Assembly (NCBI RefSeq): GCF_003344625.1
Contig: NZ_QPKJ02000005.1
Location: forward strand, 744,001 to 808,000
Direction: 5' to 3'
DNA: 64,000 nucleotides
Source: Solirubrobacter deserti
GTDB taxonomy: Bacteria > Actinomycetota > Thermoleophilia > Solirubrobacterales > Solirubrobacteraceae
The notes under the pieces were generated by a model. That model saw only the letters and a program-made list of their open reading frames with translations. It had not been told where the DNA came from and searched no databases. This document shows positions 27,301 through 35,973 of the stretch, piece by piece (the stretch's first letter is position 1; each line of letters starts with the position of its first letter). The position numbers were made by a program, and so were the translations under genes.

Positions 27301-28476
27301 CTAGGTCGGCACCGGGGCCGGGCTCGTCCGCCGCGGCGGGCGGGGCTGGCCGAGCAGGTTCAGAATCGGGCCCGTCGCGATCGTCGTCACGAGCGCGGTC
27401 ACGACGAGGATCGAGTACAGCCGCGTGTCGAGCACGCCGAGCTCGAGCCCGATCCCGAGCAGCACGATATCGGTGATCCCGCGCGTGTTCATCAGCGCGC
27501 CCAGCCGCAGCGACTCGTTGGTCGAGAGTCCCATCCGGCGCGCGGGCAGCGCGGTGCCGGCGAACTTGCCGGCGAAGGCGAGCACGAGCGCGACCGCCAG
27601 CAGCAGCAGGTCGCCGGCGGCGAGGCCGTTGAGCTGAACCCCGGCGCCCGCCGTCAGGAAGAACGCGGGCATCAGCACCGCGAGCGCGAGCGGCTCCAGC
27701 CGGCCCGGCGTGCGCTCGTCACGCGGCGCCACCAGGCCGACCAGGAACCGCCCGATGACCAGGTGCAGGCCGATCTCGTCCGTCACCGCGCCCGCCGCCA
27801 GCGCGCCCGCGAGCAGCAACGGGAGGCGCAGCTCGGGGCCGGCGCGCCGCAGCAGCGCGCGGAATGCGACCAGCGCCGGAGCGAGCGCGACGAGCCCGGC
27901 GACCGCGATCCACACCTCGCCCTCGCCGATCAGGGCGGTGACGCCCGCCAGGCCGAGCCAGGCCGCCACGTCGTTGAGCGCCGCGCACGCGAGCGCGATC
28001 GCCCCCAGCGACGTGCCCCCCAGCCCGCGCTCCTTGATGATCCGGGCGAGCACCGGCATCGCGGTGACCGCGAGCGCCAGGCCGAGGAACAGCGCGAAGG
28101 CCGGGTCGTCAGGCCTCAGGACGAACCCGAAGCCCAGGCCCAGCGCCAGCGGGAGACTGACCGAGCCGGCGGCCACCGCGCCGATCAGCCGGCGCCTTGC
28201 GCGGAGCAGGCGCAGGTCGATCTCCAGGCCGACGAGCAGCATGAAGACCACGAGCCCGAGCTGCGCGACGGCGTCCAGGAAGCCCTCGGAGGCCTCGGGC
28301 AGCAGCCAGGCCGCGGCGTCGGGCGCGAGCGCCCCGAGCAGGCTCGGACCGAGCGCGATCCCGGCCACGACCTCCCCGATCACGCGTGGCTGGCGCAGCG
28401 CGGCGAACAGCAGCCCGCCGAGGTGCGCGCAGGCGATCACGAAGGCCAGCGACAGCAGGGGTCCGGCGTACGGCAT
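27301..28476 (-). CDS. Cation:proton antiporter, CPA2 family (KefB-like membrane part)
   Basis: 391 residues from the ATG at 28476 (a GTG at 28512 would add 12 polar residues). It has about twelve hydrophobic segments with CPA2 features: QPRVIGEVVAGIALGPSLLG, GLVVFMLLVGLEIDL, the ND pair in CAALNDVAAW and NTRGITDIVLLGIG. There is no TrkA-N domain. It exchanges potassium or sodium for protons across the inner membrane. It is divergent from the B12-binding mutase subunit, with 55 bp between starts. Confidence 0.85.
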   Translation of the reverse strand: MPYAGPLLSLAFVIACAHLGGLLFAALRQPRVIGEVVAGIALGPSLLGALAPDAAAWLLPEASEGFLDAVAQLGLVVFMLLVGLEIDLRLLRARRRLIGAVAAGSVSLPLALGLGFGFVLRPDDPAFALFLGLALAVTAMPVLARIIKERGLGGTSLGAIALACAALNDVAAWLGLAGVTALIGEGEVWIAVAGLVALAPALVAFRALLRRAGPELRLPLLLAGALAAGAVTDEIGLHLVIGRFLVGLVAPRDERTPGRLEPLALAVLMPAFFLTAGAGVQLNGLAAGDLLLLAVALVLAFAGKFAGTALPARRMGLSTNESLRLGALMNTRGITDIVLLGIGLELGVLDTRLYSILVVTALVTTIATGPILNLLGQPRPPRRTSPAPVPT

Positions 28477-28531
28477 CTGGACAGTACGGGCGTTGGCGCT
28501 CTGGCGGCGCACTTGTGGCTAGTGTTGGCGC

Positions 28532-28933
28532 ATGGCTCGCAAGATCCGCGTGGTCGTGGCCAAGCCCGGTCTCGACGGCCACGATCGCGGCGCGAAGATC
28601 ATCGCGCGCGCCCTCAGAGACGCCGGCATGGAGGTCATCTACACCGGCCTGCACCAGACGCCCGAGCAGATCGTCGAGACGGTCCTGCAGGAGGACGCCG
28701 ACGCCGTCGGGCTCTCGATCCTGTCGGGCGCGCACATGACGCTCGTCCCGCGCGTTGTCGAGCTGCTGCGTGCGCAGGACGCCGGCGACGTCGTCGTCAC
28801 CGTCGGCGGCACGATCCCGAACCAGGACATCCCGGAGCTCAAGGAGCTCGGCGTGGCGGAGGTCTTCACGCCCGGCGCGCCGACGCAGGCGATCATCGAC
28901 TTCATCGAGGGAGCGGTCGGCGAGCGCACTTGA
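28532..28933 (+). CDS. B12-binding subunit of methylmalonyl-CoA mutase type
   Basis: 133 residues forming a single cobalamin-binding domain: the DxHxxG motif in [10 protein letters not shown] (His17 is the lower cobalt ligand), followed by [20 protein letters not shown] and [11 protein letters not shown]. It is the size of the separate small subunits that pair with a separate catalytic subunit in many actinobacteria and archaea. The catalytic subunit is not in the window, but MeaB is (11223). It converts or helps convert methylmalonyl-CoA and succinyl-CoA, or a related acyl-CoA. Confidence 0.88.
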   Translation: MARKIRVVVAKPGLDGHDRGAKIIARALRDAGMEVIYTGLHQTPEQIVETVLQEDADAVGLSILSGAHMTLVPRVVELLRAQDAGDVVVTVGGTIPNQDIPELKELGVAEVFTPGAPTQAIIDFIEGAVGERT

Positions 28934-28957
28934 ACTATACCGTCCAGACGGTACAGT
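28930..28957 (+). promoter_or_regulatory. Promoter with TetR-type operator in its spacer
   Basis: TTGAAC (28930-28935) and TACAGT (28952-28957) are 16 bp apart. The spacer and -10 box hold the perfect palindrome TACCGTC-CA-GACGGTA (28938-28953), a form typical of TetR-family operators. It lies ahead of a 30-codon ORF and the tetR gene, so self-repression is likely. Confidence 0.7.
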
Positions 28958-28964
28958 AGATGGC

Positions 28965-29057
28965 ATGAAGACCATCAAGCTCGCTGCTGCCACCTTCTCG
29001 AACATCGTCGGGTCCTTAGCCTTGATCGGGACCCATGAGTCCCGCTCCCGCCACTAG
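28965..29057 (+). CDS. Possible 30-residue peptide ahead of tetR
   Basis: An ATG 8 bp after the TetR-type promoter opens a 30-codon frame with a hydrophobic core (LAAATFSNIVGSLALIG) and a basic tail, ending inside the tetR gene (23 bp overlap in another frame). It would be the first frame on the transcript. It may be a small membrane peptide, a leader that couples translation to tetR, or chance. No strong Shine-Dalgarno is visible, so confidence is low. Confidence 0.35.
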   Translation: MKTIKLAAATFSNIVGSLALIGTHESRSRH

Positions 29058-29544
29058 GAACCGCCTCCTTGACGCCGCCGCGACGGTCGTCCGTCGCGAC
29101 GGCGCGCAGGCGCTGACCCTCGACGCGGTCGCCAAGGAGGCCGCGGTCTCCAAGGGCGGCCTGCTCTACCACTTCAAGTCCAAGAACGACCTCGTCGCCG
29201 CCATGGTCGAGCGTTGGCTGGCCGACTTCGGCCGCGAGATGGACGAGGCCGACGTCGCCTTCGTACGCGGTTACGTGAAGGCCAGCACACCCGACGAGCA
29301 CGAGCTGGGCATGCTCGCCGCGCTCGTCGCCGATCCGTCGCTGCTCGTCGCGGTGCGCCGGCAGTACGGCATCTGGCAGGATCGCGTCGAGCGCGAGTCC
29401 CGCGATCCGGTGGACGGCACCGTGGCGCGGCTCGCCGCGGACGGGCTCTGGCTCGCCGAGCTCCTCGGCATGGGGCCGCCCGCGGGTGAGCTGCGCGACC
29501 GTGTGCTCGAACGTTTGTCGGAGCTCGCGGAACCTCTGGATTGA
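29035..29544 (+). CDS. TetR-family transcriptional regulator
   Basis: 169 residues. The N-terminal helix-turn-helix is clear: RNRLLDAAATVVRRDG, LTLDAVAKEAAVSKGGLLYHF and KNDLVAAMVERW. The C-terminal ligand domain is helical, with the YGIWQDRVE and LAADGLWLAELLG segments of the TetR_C group that often senses acyl-CoA or related molecules. An operator-like palindrome lies in its own promoter and another overlaps its stop codon just ahead of etfB, so it probably controls itself and the ETF operon. Confidence 0.88.
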   Translation: MSPAPATRNRLLDAAATVVRRDGAQALTLDAVAKEAAVSKGGLLYHFKSKNDLVAAMVERWLADFGREMDEADVAFVRGYVKASTPDEHELGMLAALVADPSLLVAVRRQYGIWQDRVERESRDPVDGTVARLAADGLWLAELLGMGPPAGELRDRVLERLSELAEPLD

Positions 29545-29567
29545 CTCGTCAGTCAATGGGCTAGGAT
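29540..29567 (+). promoter_or_regulatory. Likely etfB promoter with palindromic operator
   Basis: ATTGACT-CGTC-AGTCAAT (29540-29557) is a perfect 7-bp inverted repeat whose left arm contains a TTGACT -35 box; TAGGAT (29562-29567) is a possible -10 box at a short 15-bp spacing. It overlaps the tetR stop codon and lies 37 bp ahead of etfB. This is a plausible binding site for the neighbouring TetR protein, although its half-site differs from the one at 28938. Confidence 0.5.
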
Positions 29568-29603
29568 GGCCTCCGATAGTCCTAACTCCGAGGAGTCTGC
29601 ACC

Positions 29604-30398
29604 GTGAAGATCTGCGTCCTGGTCAAGAGCGTGCCGGAGGCGGGGGTGACGAAGCGCATCAATCCCTCGACCGGGCGCCTGGAACGCGGAGGGGAGACGC
29701 GCGACAACCCCTTCGACACGCACGCCATCGAGGCGGCGATGCAGCTCAAGGAGGGCGGTGAGTTGCAGGTCGACGAGATCGTCGCCGTGACGATGGGGCC
29801 GGAAGCCGCCGCCAAGGCGCTGCGCAAGGCGGTCTCGCTCGGTGCGGACCGCTCCATCCACCTGTCCGACGAGGCGCTCGCGGGCTCCGACGTCAACGGC
29901 ACGGGCTACGCGCTCGCCAGGGTGCTGGCCACCGAGTCCCCGGACCTGGTGCTGCTCGGCCAGCAGTCCGACGACGGCGAGTGCTACACGATCGGCGCCG
30001 TCGTGGCCGACCACCTGCAGATGCCTTCGCTCACGCAGGTGATCAAGATCGACGTCGAAGGCGGCGCGTTGCGCTGCGAGCGCCAGGCCGAGTACGGCTA
30101 CGACACGGTCTCGATCCCGCTCCCGGCCGTGATCTCGGTCGGCGACGCGATCAACGAGCCGCGCTACCCGTCGCTGAAGGCGATCATGGGCGCCAAGAAG
30201 AAGCCGCTGGAGACCAAGTCCGCGGCGGACGCCGGCATCGAGGCCGATCGCGTCGGCTACGACCACGCTCGCGCGCACTGCGCGGAGTTCGCCGAGCCGC
30301 CGGCCAAGGCCGCCGGCCAGATCATCGAGGACGAGGACACGAGCGAGACGGTCGAGAAGATCGTCGCGTGGCTGGACGAGAGGAAGTTGCTGGCATGA
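29604..30398 (+). CDS. etfB: Electron transfer flavoprotein, beta subunit
   Basis: 264 residues of the ETF beta/FixA type: KICVLVKSVPEAG at the start, NPFDTHAIEAAMQLKEGG, VTMGPEAAAKALRKAVSLGAD, LVLLGQQSDDGE and the IKIDVEGG / YGYDTVSIPLPAV segments. It binds AMP and docks on acyl-CoA dehydrogenases. With EtfA it carries electrons to the ETF:quinone oxidoreductase encoded downstream. A 4-bp overlap joins it to etfA. Confidence 0.93.
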   Translation: MKICVLVKSVPEAGVTKRINPSTGRLERGGETRDNPFDTHAIEAAMQLKEGGELQVDEIVAVTMGPEAAAKALRKAVSLGADRSIHLSDEALAGSDVNGTGYALARVLATESPDLVLLGQQSDDGECYTIGAVVADHLQMPSLTQVIKIDVEGGALRCERQAEYGYDTVSIPLPAVISVGDAINEPRYPSLKAIMGAKKKPLETKSAADAGIEADRVGYDHARAHCAEFAEPPAKAAGQIIEDEDTSETVEKIVAWLDERKLLA

Positions 30399-31366
30399 GT
30401 GGGATCCTCGTTTACGCGCTGCACTACGAGGGCGCGTTCAACAAGAACTCGCTCGGCGCGGTCTCCGAGGGCGCGCGCCTGGCGTCCGAGCTCGGCACCG
30501 AGTGCCACGCGATCGTCGTCGGCGAGGGCGTCTCCGACGAGCTCGCCGCGTCACTGGGCGCGTACGGCGCCTCGAAGGTCTACCGCGTCGAAGGCCCCGA
30601 GGGCCTCGCGCAGCCGGTCGTGGACGCGATGGAGGCCGCCATCGCCGCCGGCGGCCATGGTTACGCGCTGTTCGGCGGCGGCCTGCTCGGCTTCGAGATC
30701 GGCGCCGGCCTGGCCGCGCGCCTGGACGCCGGCGTCTGCATGGAGGTCACCAACGTCCGCGTGGAGGGCGGCAAGCTCGTCGCCGAGCGTCCGATCCTGC
30801 AGGACTCGCAGATCTCGTCGGTCCACTACCGGTCCGACGTGGGCGTGATCATCGGCCGCCTGAACGCGTTCGAGATCAAGCAGACCGGCGGGACCGCCAC
30901 GGTCGAGGATCTCAGCGTGGAGTTCAAGGCGCACAGCCTCCAGGCCAAGATGCTCCAGCGCGGCGAGCAGCGCGGCGCCGACGTCAACATCGAGGACGCG
31001 GACATCCTCGTCGCCGGCGGCCGCGGCCTTGGCAACGCGGAGAGCTTCCAGCTGCTCGAGGACCTCGCGGGCGCCCTCGGCGGCGCCGTCGCCGCGACGC
31101 GCGCGGTGGTCGACGCGGGCTGGTACTCCTACTCGGCCCAGATCGGCCAGACGGGCAAGACCGTCGCGCCGAAGCTGTACCTGGCAGCCGGCATCTCGGG
31201 CGCGATCCAGCACAAGGTCGGCATGCAGGGCTCGGAGAACATCGTCGCGATCAACAAGGACGCGAACGCCCCGATCTTCGAGTTCTCCGACCTCGGGGTC
31301 GTGGGCAAGCTCGAGCAGATCGTGCCCAAGCTGACCGAGGCCGTGAAGGCGAGGAAGGGCGCATAA
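30395..31366 (+). CDS. etfA: Electron transfer flavoprotein, alpha subunit
   Basis: 323 residues. The C-terminal FAD-binding domain shows [37 protein letters not shown] (in part [14 protein letters not shown]), [20 protein letters not shown] and [19 protein letters not shown]. It takes electrons from acyl-CoA dehydrogenases such as the one at 20043. The start ATG overlaps etfB. Confidence 0.94.
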   Translation: MSGILVYALHYEGAFNKNSLGAVSEGARLASELGTECHAIVVGEGVSDELAASLGAYGASKVYRVEGPEGLAQPVVDAMEAAIAAGGHGYALFGGGLLGFEIGAGLAARLDAGVCMEVTNVRVEGGKLVAERPILQDSQISSVHYRSDVGVIIGRLNAFEIKQTGGTATVEDLSVEFKAHSLQAKMLQRGEQRGADVNIEDADILVAGGRGLGNAESFQLLEDLAGALGGAVAATRAVVDAGWYSYSAQIGQTGKTVAPKLYLAAGISGAIQHKVGMQGSENIVAINKDANAPIFEFSDLGVVGKLEQIVPKLTEAVKARKGA

Positions 31367-31368
31367 CC

Positions 31369-33066
31369 ATGGCTGTCGCCCCCAGCGAGTTCCCGCCGCC
31401 GGTCGACTCGGCGGCGGAGTTCGTCGGTCCCCCGACCGATGACCCGGATGAGCGCATCGAGGTCGGCGTCGCGATCGTCGGCGGCGGTCAGGCGGGCATG
31501 GCGTGCGCCATCCGCCTGCTGCAGCTGCTGGCCGACGACGAGGAGCTGACCGAACGCCTCGGCGAGGTGCCGGTCGCGGTCATCGAGAAGGGCCGCGTCG
31601 CGGGGGCGCACCAGCTCTCCGGCGGTGTCATGAATCCGAGCGCGATCCGGGAGCTGCTGCCGGACGACGACTCGTGGCCGCACTGGGGCGAGGTCAAGCG
31701 CGAGACGGTGTACTTCATGCCGAACGGCAAGCGCGCGATCCCGCTCAAGCCGACGCCGCCACCGTTCCGCAACCACGGCAACTACGTCGTGTCCGTCGCC
31801 GAGCTCAACCGCTGGCTGGCCGAGAAGGCCGAGGAGCTGGGCGCCTACGTCCTCACCGAGACGAGCGGCCAGAAGCTGCTGGTCGAGGAGGGGAAGGTCG
31901 TCGGCGTCCGCACGGGCGACAAGGGGCGCGACAAGGGCGGCGGCGAGAAGGGCAACTTCGAGCCGGGCTCGGACGTGATGGCCCAAGCCACGGTGCTGGC
32001 CGAGGGCTGCTGGGGACACCTGACCGGCGCCGCGCAGAAGGTGCTCGACCTCGCGCCCAAGGACCCGCAGGTGTGGGCGCTGGGCGTCAAGGAGGTCTGG
32101 GAGGTCTCCCAGCCGTTCGAGAAGGTCGTGCACACGCTCGGCTGGCCGCTGCGCGCGGGCGCCAAGTGGAAGGAGTTCGGCGGCTCCTGGATCTACGGCA
32201 TGAACCGCGAGGGCGAGGCGCCGAAGGTCTCGATCGGGTTCGTCACCGGGCTCGACTGGACCGACGCGCGCTTCTCCGTCCACGACGTGCTGCAGGAGTT
32301 CAAGCTCCACCCGCTGGTCAAGAAGATCCTCGGGGACGGCAAGCGCGTGGCCTGGGGCGCCAAGGCCATCCCCGAGGGCGGCTACTGGGCGATGCCCAAG
32401 CTGCACGCGCCGGGCATGGTCATCTGCGGCGACGCGGGCGGCCTGGTCAACGTGCCCAAGCTCAAGGGCATCCACTACGCGATCGAGTCCGGCCGGCTCG
32501 CCGCGGAGACGATCTACGCGCAGCTCAAGCACGGCTCGAGCAACTTCAGCGCCTACGAGGACGCGGTCTACAAGTCCCAGATGGGCCAGGAGCTCTACCA
32601 GTCGCGCAACATGAAGCAGCCCTTCGGCAAGGGCCTGGTCGTCGGCGGCGCGATCACCAACGCGATGGTCGTCACCAAGGGCCGCTTCCCGGGCGGGCAC
32701 TGGGGCACCCACCGCGACGCAGCCTCCCCGCTGCGCTACTCGGGCCGCGAGGAGCGCTATCCCAAGCCGGACGGCAAGTACACGTTCGACAAGCTCAGCG
32801 GCGTCTTTCTCACCGGCAACGCCACGCGTGACGACGCGCCCTCGCACATCCGCATCCAGCAGCGCGTGCCCCGCGAGGTCGCGGACGCCTGGACCTACAT
32901 GTGCCCAGCCGGCGTCTACGAGGTCCCGGACAACGCGCCGGAGCAGGGTCCCGTCGACCTGATCGTCAACCCCTCCAACTGCGTGCAGTGCGGCGCGATC
33001 ACCGCCAAGGGCGGGCGCCTGACGCCGCCGGAGGGCGGCGACGGCCCGACCTACCAGATCACGTAG
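31369..33066 (+). CDS. ETF:quinone oxidoreductase-like flavoprotein, altered FeS site
   Basis: 565 residues. The FAD site is [15 protein letters not shown] near residue 33, followed by [17 protein letters not shown] and [32 protein letters not shown] (in part [19 protein letters not shown]) and the C-terminal ferredoxin-like tail. In known ETF-QO enzymes a [4Fe-4S] cluster is bound by one cysteine plus CxxCxxC. Here C512, C538 and C541 are present, but the last position is Ile544 and the usual DIKDP segment is missing. It should pass electrons from ETF to the quinone pool at the membrane; the cluster may be changed or lost. Confidence 0.88.
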   Translation: MAVAPSEFPPPVDSAAEFVGPPTDDPDERIEVGVAIVGGGQAGMACAIRLLQLLADDEELTERLGEVPVAVIEKGRVAGAHQLSGGVMNPSAIRELLPDDDSWPHWGEVKRETVYFMPNGKRAIPLKPTPPPFRNHGNYVVSVAELNRWLAEKAEELGAYVLTETSGQKLLVEEGKVVGVRTGDKGRDKGGGEKGNFEPGSDVMAQATVLAEGCWGHLTGAAQKVLDLAPKDPQVWALGVKEVWEVSQPFEKVVHTLGWPLRAGAKWKEFGGSWIYGMNREGEAPKVSIGFVTGLDWTDARFSVHDVLQEFKLHPLVKKILGDGKRVAWGAKAIPEGGYWAMPKLHAPGMVICGDAGGLVNVPKLKGIHYAIESGRLAAETIYAQLKHGSSNFSAYEDAVYKSQMGQELYQSRNMKQPFGKGLVVGGAITNAMVVTKGRFPGGHWGTHRDAASPLRYSGREERYPKPDGKYTFDKLSGVFLTGNATRDDAPSHIRIQQRVPREVADAWTYMCPAGVYEVPDNAPEQGPVDLIVNPSNCVQCGAITAKGGRLTPPEGGDGPTYQIT

Positions 33067-33528
33067 CTACCAACCGGGCGTCCCTGCTGGGCCCTTGAAC
33101 GGGCCCACCAGGTCGCTGGTGATCCAGCCGCCGTAGAAGTCGCCCTCCTGCGGTTCGACGCGCTCGTCGTCGAGGTACGCCGCGTCCACCCGGCCCGGGT
33201 AGAAGGAGACGTAGTCGCGCAACGCCTCGTAGCCGGGTGACGGGTCGCGGTACGTCCACGCCACGGGCCGCTCGTCGGAGCGGGTGGCGGCGTAGAAGTA
33301 ATGGGCGCGGCCCTTGAACTCGCACCACGTCGTGCGCTTGCGGCTGGGCACCAGCCAGCCCTCGACGACATCCTCGGGCGGGAGGTAGATCCCGGGCGGG
33401 TGGCTGGTCTCCAGCACGCGCAGCGCGCGCGTCGAATCCGCGATGACCTCGCCGTCGATCTCCACCCGCACGCGCTGCTCGCACGGCACCACGGCCGGCG
33501 GACGCGGGTAGTCCCAGACATTCTCCAT
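33067..33528 (-). CDS. DUF427 domain protein
   Basis: 153 residues from the ATG at 33528, chosen because MENVWDYPRPP is the usual opening of the family and because a longer GTG form would overlap the divergent hydantoinase gene. The DUF427 core is visible: ADSTRALRVLETSHPPGIYLP, CEFKGRAHYFYA and VAWTYRDPSPGYEALRDYVSFY (in part VAWTYRDPSPGYEALRDY). It is a small beta-barrel family without a known reaction. Confidence 0.85.
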   Translation of the reverse strand: MENVWDYPRPPAVVPCEQRVRVEIDGEVIADSTRALRVLETSHPPGIYLPPEDVVEGWLVPSRKRTTWCEFKGRAHYFYAATRSDERPVAWTYRDPSPGYEALRDYVSFYPGRVDAAYLDDERVEPQEGDFYGGWITSDLVGPFKGPAGTPGW

Positions 33529-33596
33529 CTCATTGGTGATACGGCGTTCGACGCGGCAGCGATGAGCGGACTCGGCAGGTGTCGTAGGCTTCGGCG

Positions 33597-34976
33597 ATGA
33601 CACGGCTCATCCGCGGTGGGCGCGTGGTCACGGCGACCGACGCGTTCGACGCCGACGTCCTGATCGACGGCGAGAGCATCGTCGCAGTCGGGACCGGCCT
33701 CTCCGGCGACGAGGAGATCGACGCCTCCGGCTGCCTCGTGCTGCCGGGCCTGGTGGACAACCACACGCACCTGTCGATGCCGTTCGGCGGCACCTGGAGC
33801 TGCGACGACTACACCACCGGCACGGCGGCGGCCGCCGCGGGCGGGACGACTTCGATCGTCGACTTCTGCATCCAGTACGTCGGCGGGTCGCTCAAGGACG
33901 CGCTCGCCGAGTGGCACGGGCGCGCGGACGGCGCGGCGCACATCGACTACGGCTTCCACGTCGCGATCACCGACGCGCGGCCGGAGGTCGTGGCCGAGAT
34001 GGAGCAGTGCGTGGCCGACGGCGTCTCCTCCTTCAAGGTCTTCATGGCCTACAAGGGCGCGCTGATGGTCGACGACGAGCAGTTCATCGCCGTGCTCGAG
34101 CAGACGGGCAAGACCGGCGGGCTCGTGATGGTGCACTGCGAGAACGGCGACGCGGTCGTGCGCTACCAGAAGGAGGCGCTCGAGCGCGGGGACACGGACC
34201 CGAAGTTCCACGCCTCCACACGGCCGCCGGAGGTCGAGGGCGAGGCCACGTCGCGTGCGATCCGCCTGGCGGAGTGGACGGGCCGGCCGCTGTTCGTCGT
34301 GCACGTGACGTGCGAGGAGGCCGTCAAGGAGATCCAGGCGGCCCGCGACCGCGGCCTGCCGATCTTCGGCGAGACGTGCATCCAGTACCTGTACCTGACC
34401 GTCGAGGACCTCGACCGGCCGGGCTTCGAGGGTGCCAAGTACGTGTGCTCGCCGCCGCTGCGCGAGGCCTACAACCAGCACGTGCTCTACCAGGCACTGC
34501 GCCAGGGCGCGCTGCAGGGCATCAGTACCGACCACTGCCCGTTCAACTTCAAAGAGCAGAAGGAGCTCGGCCTCGGGGACTTCACGAAGATCCCGAACGG
34601 GCTGCCGGCGATCGAGCACCGGCTCACGCTGCTCTACGACCGCTCCGTGCGCGACGGGCACCTGTCGATCATCGACGTCGTGCGGCACGGCGCCTGGGGC
34701 CCCGCGCGGATCTTCGGGCTGGACAAGAAGGGCGCGCTGGCGCCGGGCTTCGACGCCGACGTCGTCGTCTTCGACCCCGAGGTCAAGCACACAATCTCCG
34801 CCGAGACGCACGTGATGAACGTCGACTACGACCCGTTCGAGGGCTGGGAGGTGCAGGGCAAGCCGCGCTTCGTCCTCTCCCGCGGCGAGACCGTCTACGA
34901 GGACGGCCGGATCGTCTCCGAGCCGGGCCGCGGCCGCTTCGTCAAGCGCTCGCTGTTCGAGCCCGCGCATGCTTGA
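33597..34976 (+). CDS. hydA: Dihydropyrimidinase / D-hydantoinase
   Basis: 459 residues of the amidohydrolase family. Metal ligands are H56 and H58 in DNHTHLSMPFGG, the carbamylated lysine K147 in SSFKVFMAYKG, a histidine in LVMVHCENGD, another in FVVHVTCEEA, and the aspartate in GISTDHCPFNFKEQ. It opens dihydropyrimidine or hydantoin rings in the cytoplasm. It overlaps the LLM oxidoreductase gene by 8 bp, and a carbamoylase is encoded on the opposite strand, together giving a reductive pyrimidine-degradation set. Confidence 0.92.
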   Translation: MTRLIRGGRVVTATDAFDADVLIDGESIVAVGTGLSGDEEIDASGCLVLPGLVDNHTHLSMPFGGTWSCDDYTTGTAAAAAGGTTSIVDFCIQYVGGSLKDALAEWHGRADGAAHIDYGFHVAITDARPEVVAEMEQCVADGVSSFKVFMAYKGALMVDDEQFIAVLEQTGKTGGLVMVHCENGDAVVRYQKEALERGDTDPKFHASTRPPEVEGEATSRAIRLAEWTGRPLFVVHVTCEEAVKEIQAARDRGLPIFGETCIQYLYLTVEDLDRPGFEGAKYVCSPPLREAYNQHVLYQALRQGALQGISTDHCPFNFKEQKELGLGDFTKIPNGLPAIEHRLTLLYDRSVRDGHLSIIDVVRHGAWGPARIFGLDKKGALAPGFDADVVVFDPEVKHTISAETHVMNVDYDPFEGWEVQGKPRFVLSRGETVYEDGRIVSEPGRGRFVKRSLFEPAHA

Positions 34977-35973
34977 GTTCGGCGTCACCGTCCTGCCCGA
35001 CCCGCCGTACCAGCGGCTCGTCGACCTGGTGGTCAAGGCCGAGTCGCTCGGCTTCGACAGCGGCTGGACCTACGACTCCCCGATCCTGTGGCAGGAGCCG
35101 TATCCGCTGATCACACTGCTGGCGGACCGGACGTCCACGATGCGGATCGGCATGTGCGTGACCAACCCGGTCACGCGCGAGCCGGCCGTGACGGCGTCCG
35201 CCCACGCGACGCTGCAGGACATCAGCGGCGGGCGGATGGTGATGGGCATCGGCCGTGGCGACTCGGCCGTGCGCGTGATGGGCCGCAAGCCGACGCCGAT
35301 CGCGATGTTCGAGGAGCGCCTGAAGATGATCAAGGCGTTCATGAACGGGCGGCCGGTGGATTGGGAGGGCACCGAGATCCAGCTCAAGTGGGCGCAGGAC
35401 AAGCCGGAGATCCCGCTCTACGTCGCCGCGTACGGGCCGCGCGCGCTGGGCGTGGCGGGGCGCGTCGGCGACGGCGTGATCATTCAGCTCGCCGACCCGA
35501 CGATCATCGAGTGGACGATGGCCACGGCGCGGCGCGCGGCCGAGGAGGCGGGACGCGACCCGTCCGAGCTGCGCTGCCTGGTGTGCGCGCCGTCAAAGGT
35601 CACCGACGACATCGCCCAGGCGCGCGAAGAGGTGCGCTGGTTCCCGGCGATGGTCGGCAACCACGTGGCGGACATCATCCGCGTGCACGGCGAGACGTCC
35701 GAGATCCCGCGTGAGCTGACGGATTACGTCAAGGAGCGCGACGCCTACGACTACAAGGACCATTCGCGCGTCGGCGCGGCGCACGGCTCGTTCGTCTCGG
35801 ACGAGATCTGCGACCGCTTCACCGTGATCGGCTCGGCCGCGCAGGTCGTGGAACGGCTGCGCGGCCTGGAGGCGATCGGGGTCGACGAGTGGATCGTCTA
35901 CCTGATGACCGAGGGCCAGGACGAGACGCTCGAGGCCTACGGCTCGGAGATCATCCCCGCGGTCAAGTCGTAG
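34969..35973 (+). CDS. LLM-class flavin/F420-dependent oxidoreductase
   Basis: 334 residues of the luciferase-like monooxygenase fold: EFGVTVLPDPPYQ, AESLGFDSGWTYDSP, RIGMCVTNPVTREPAVTAS, GRMVMGIGRGDSAVRVMG and IPLYVAAYGPRALGVAGRVGDG (in part VAAYGPRALGVAGRVGDG). This matches the subgroup that uses coenzyme F420 or FMN. Tight coupling with the hydantoinase suggests it acts on the same pyrimidine-like substrates, perhaps replacing the usual dihydropyrimidine dehydrogenase. Its 3' end overlaps the convergent carbamoylase by 37 bp. Confidence 0.82.
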   Translation: MLEFGVTVLPDPPYQRLVDLVVKAESLGFDSGWTYDSPILWQEPYPLITLLADRTSTMRIGMCVTNPVTREPAVTASAHATLQDISGGRMVMGIGRGDSAVRVMGRKPTPIAMFEERLKMIKAFMNGRPVDWEGTEIQLKWAQDKPEIPLYVAAYGPRALGVAGRVGDGVIIQLADPTIIEWTMATARRAAEEAGRDPSELRCLVCAPSKVTDDIAQAREEVRWFPAMVGNHVADIIRVHGETSEIPRELTDYVKERDAYDYKDHSRVGAAHGSFVSDEICDRFTVIGSAAQVVERLRGLEAIGVDEWIVYLMTEGQDETLEAYGSEIIPAVKS

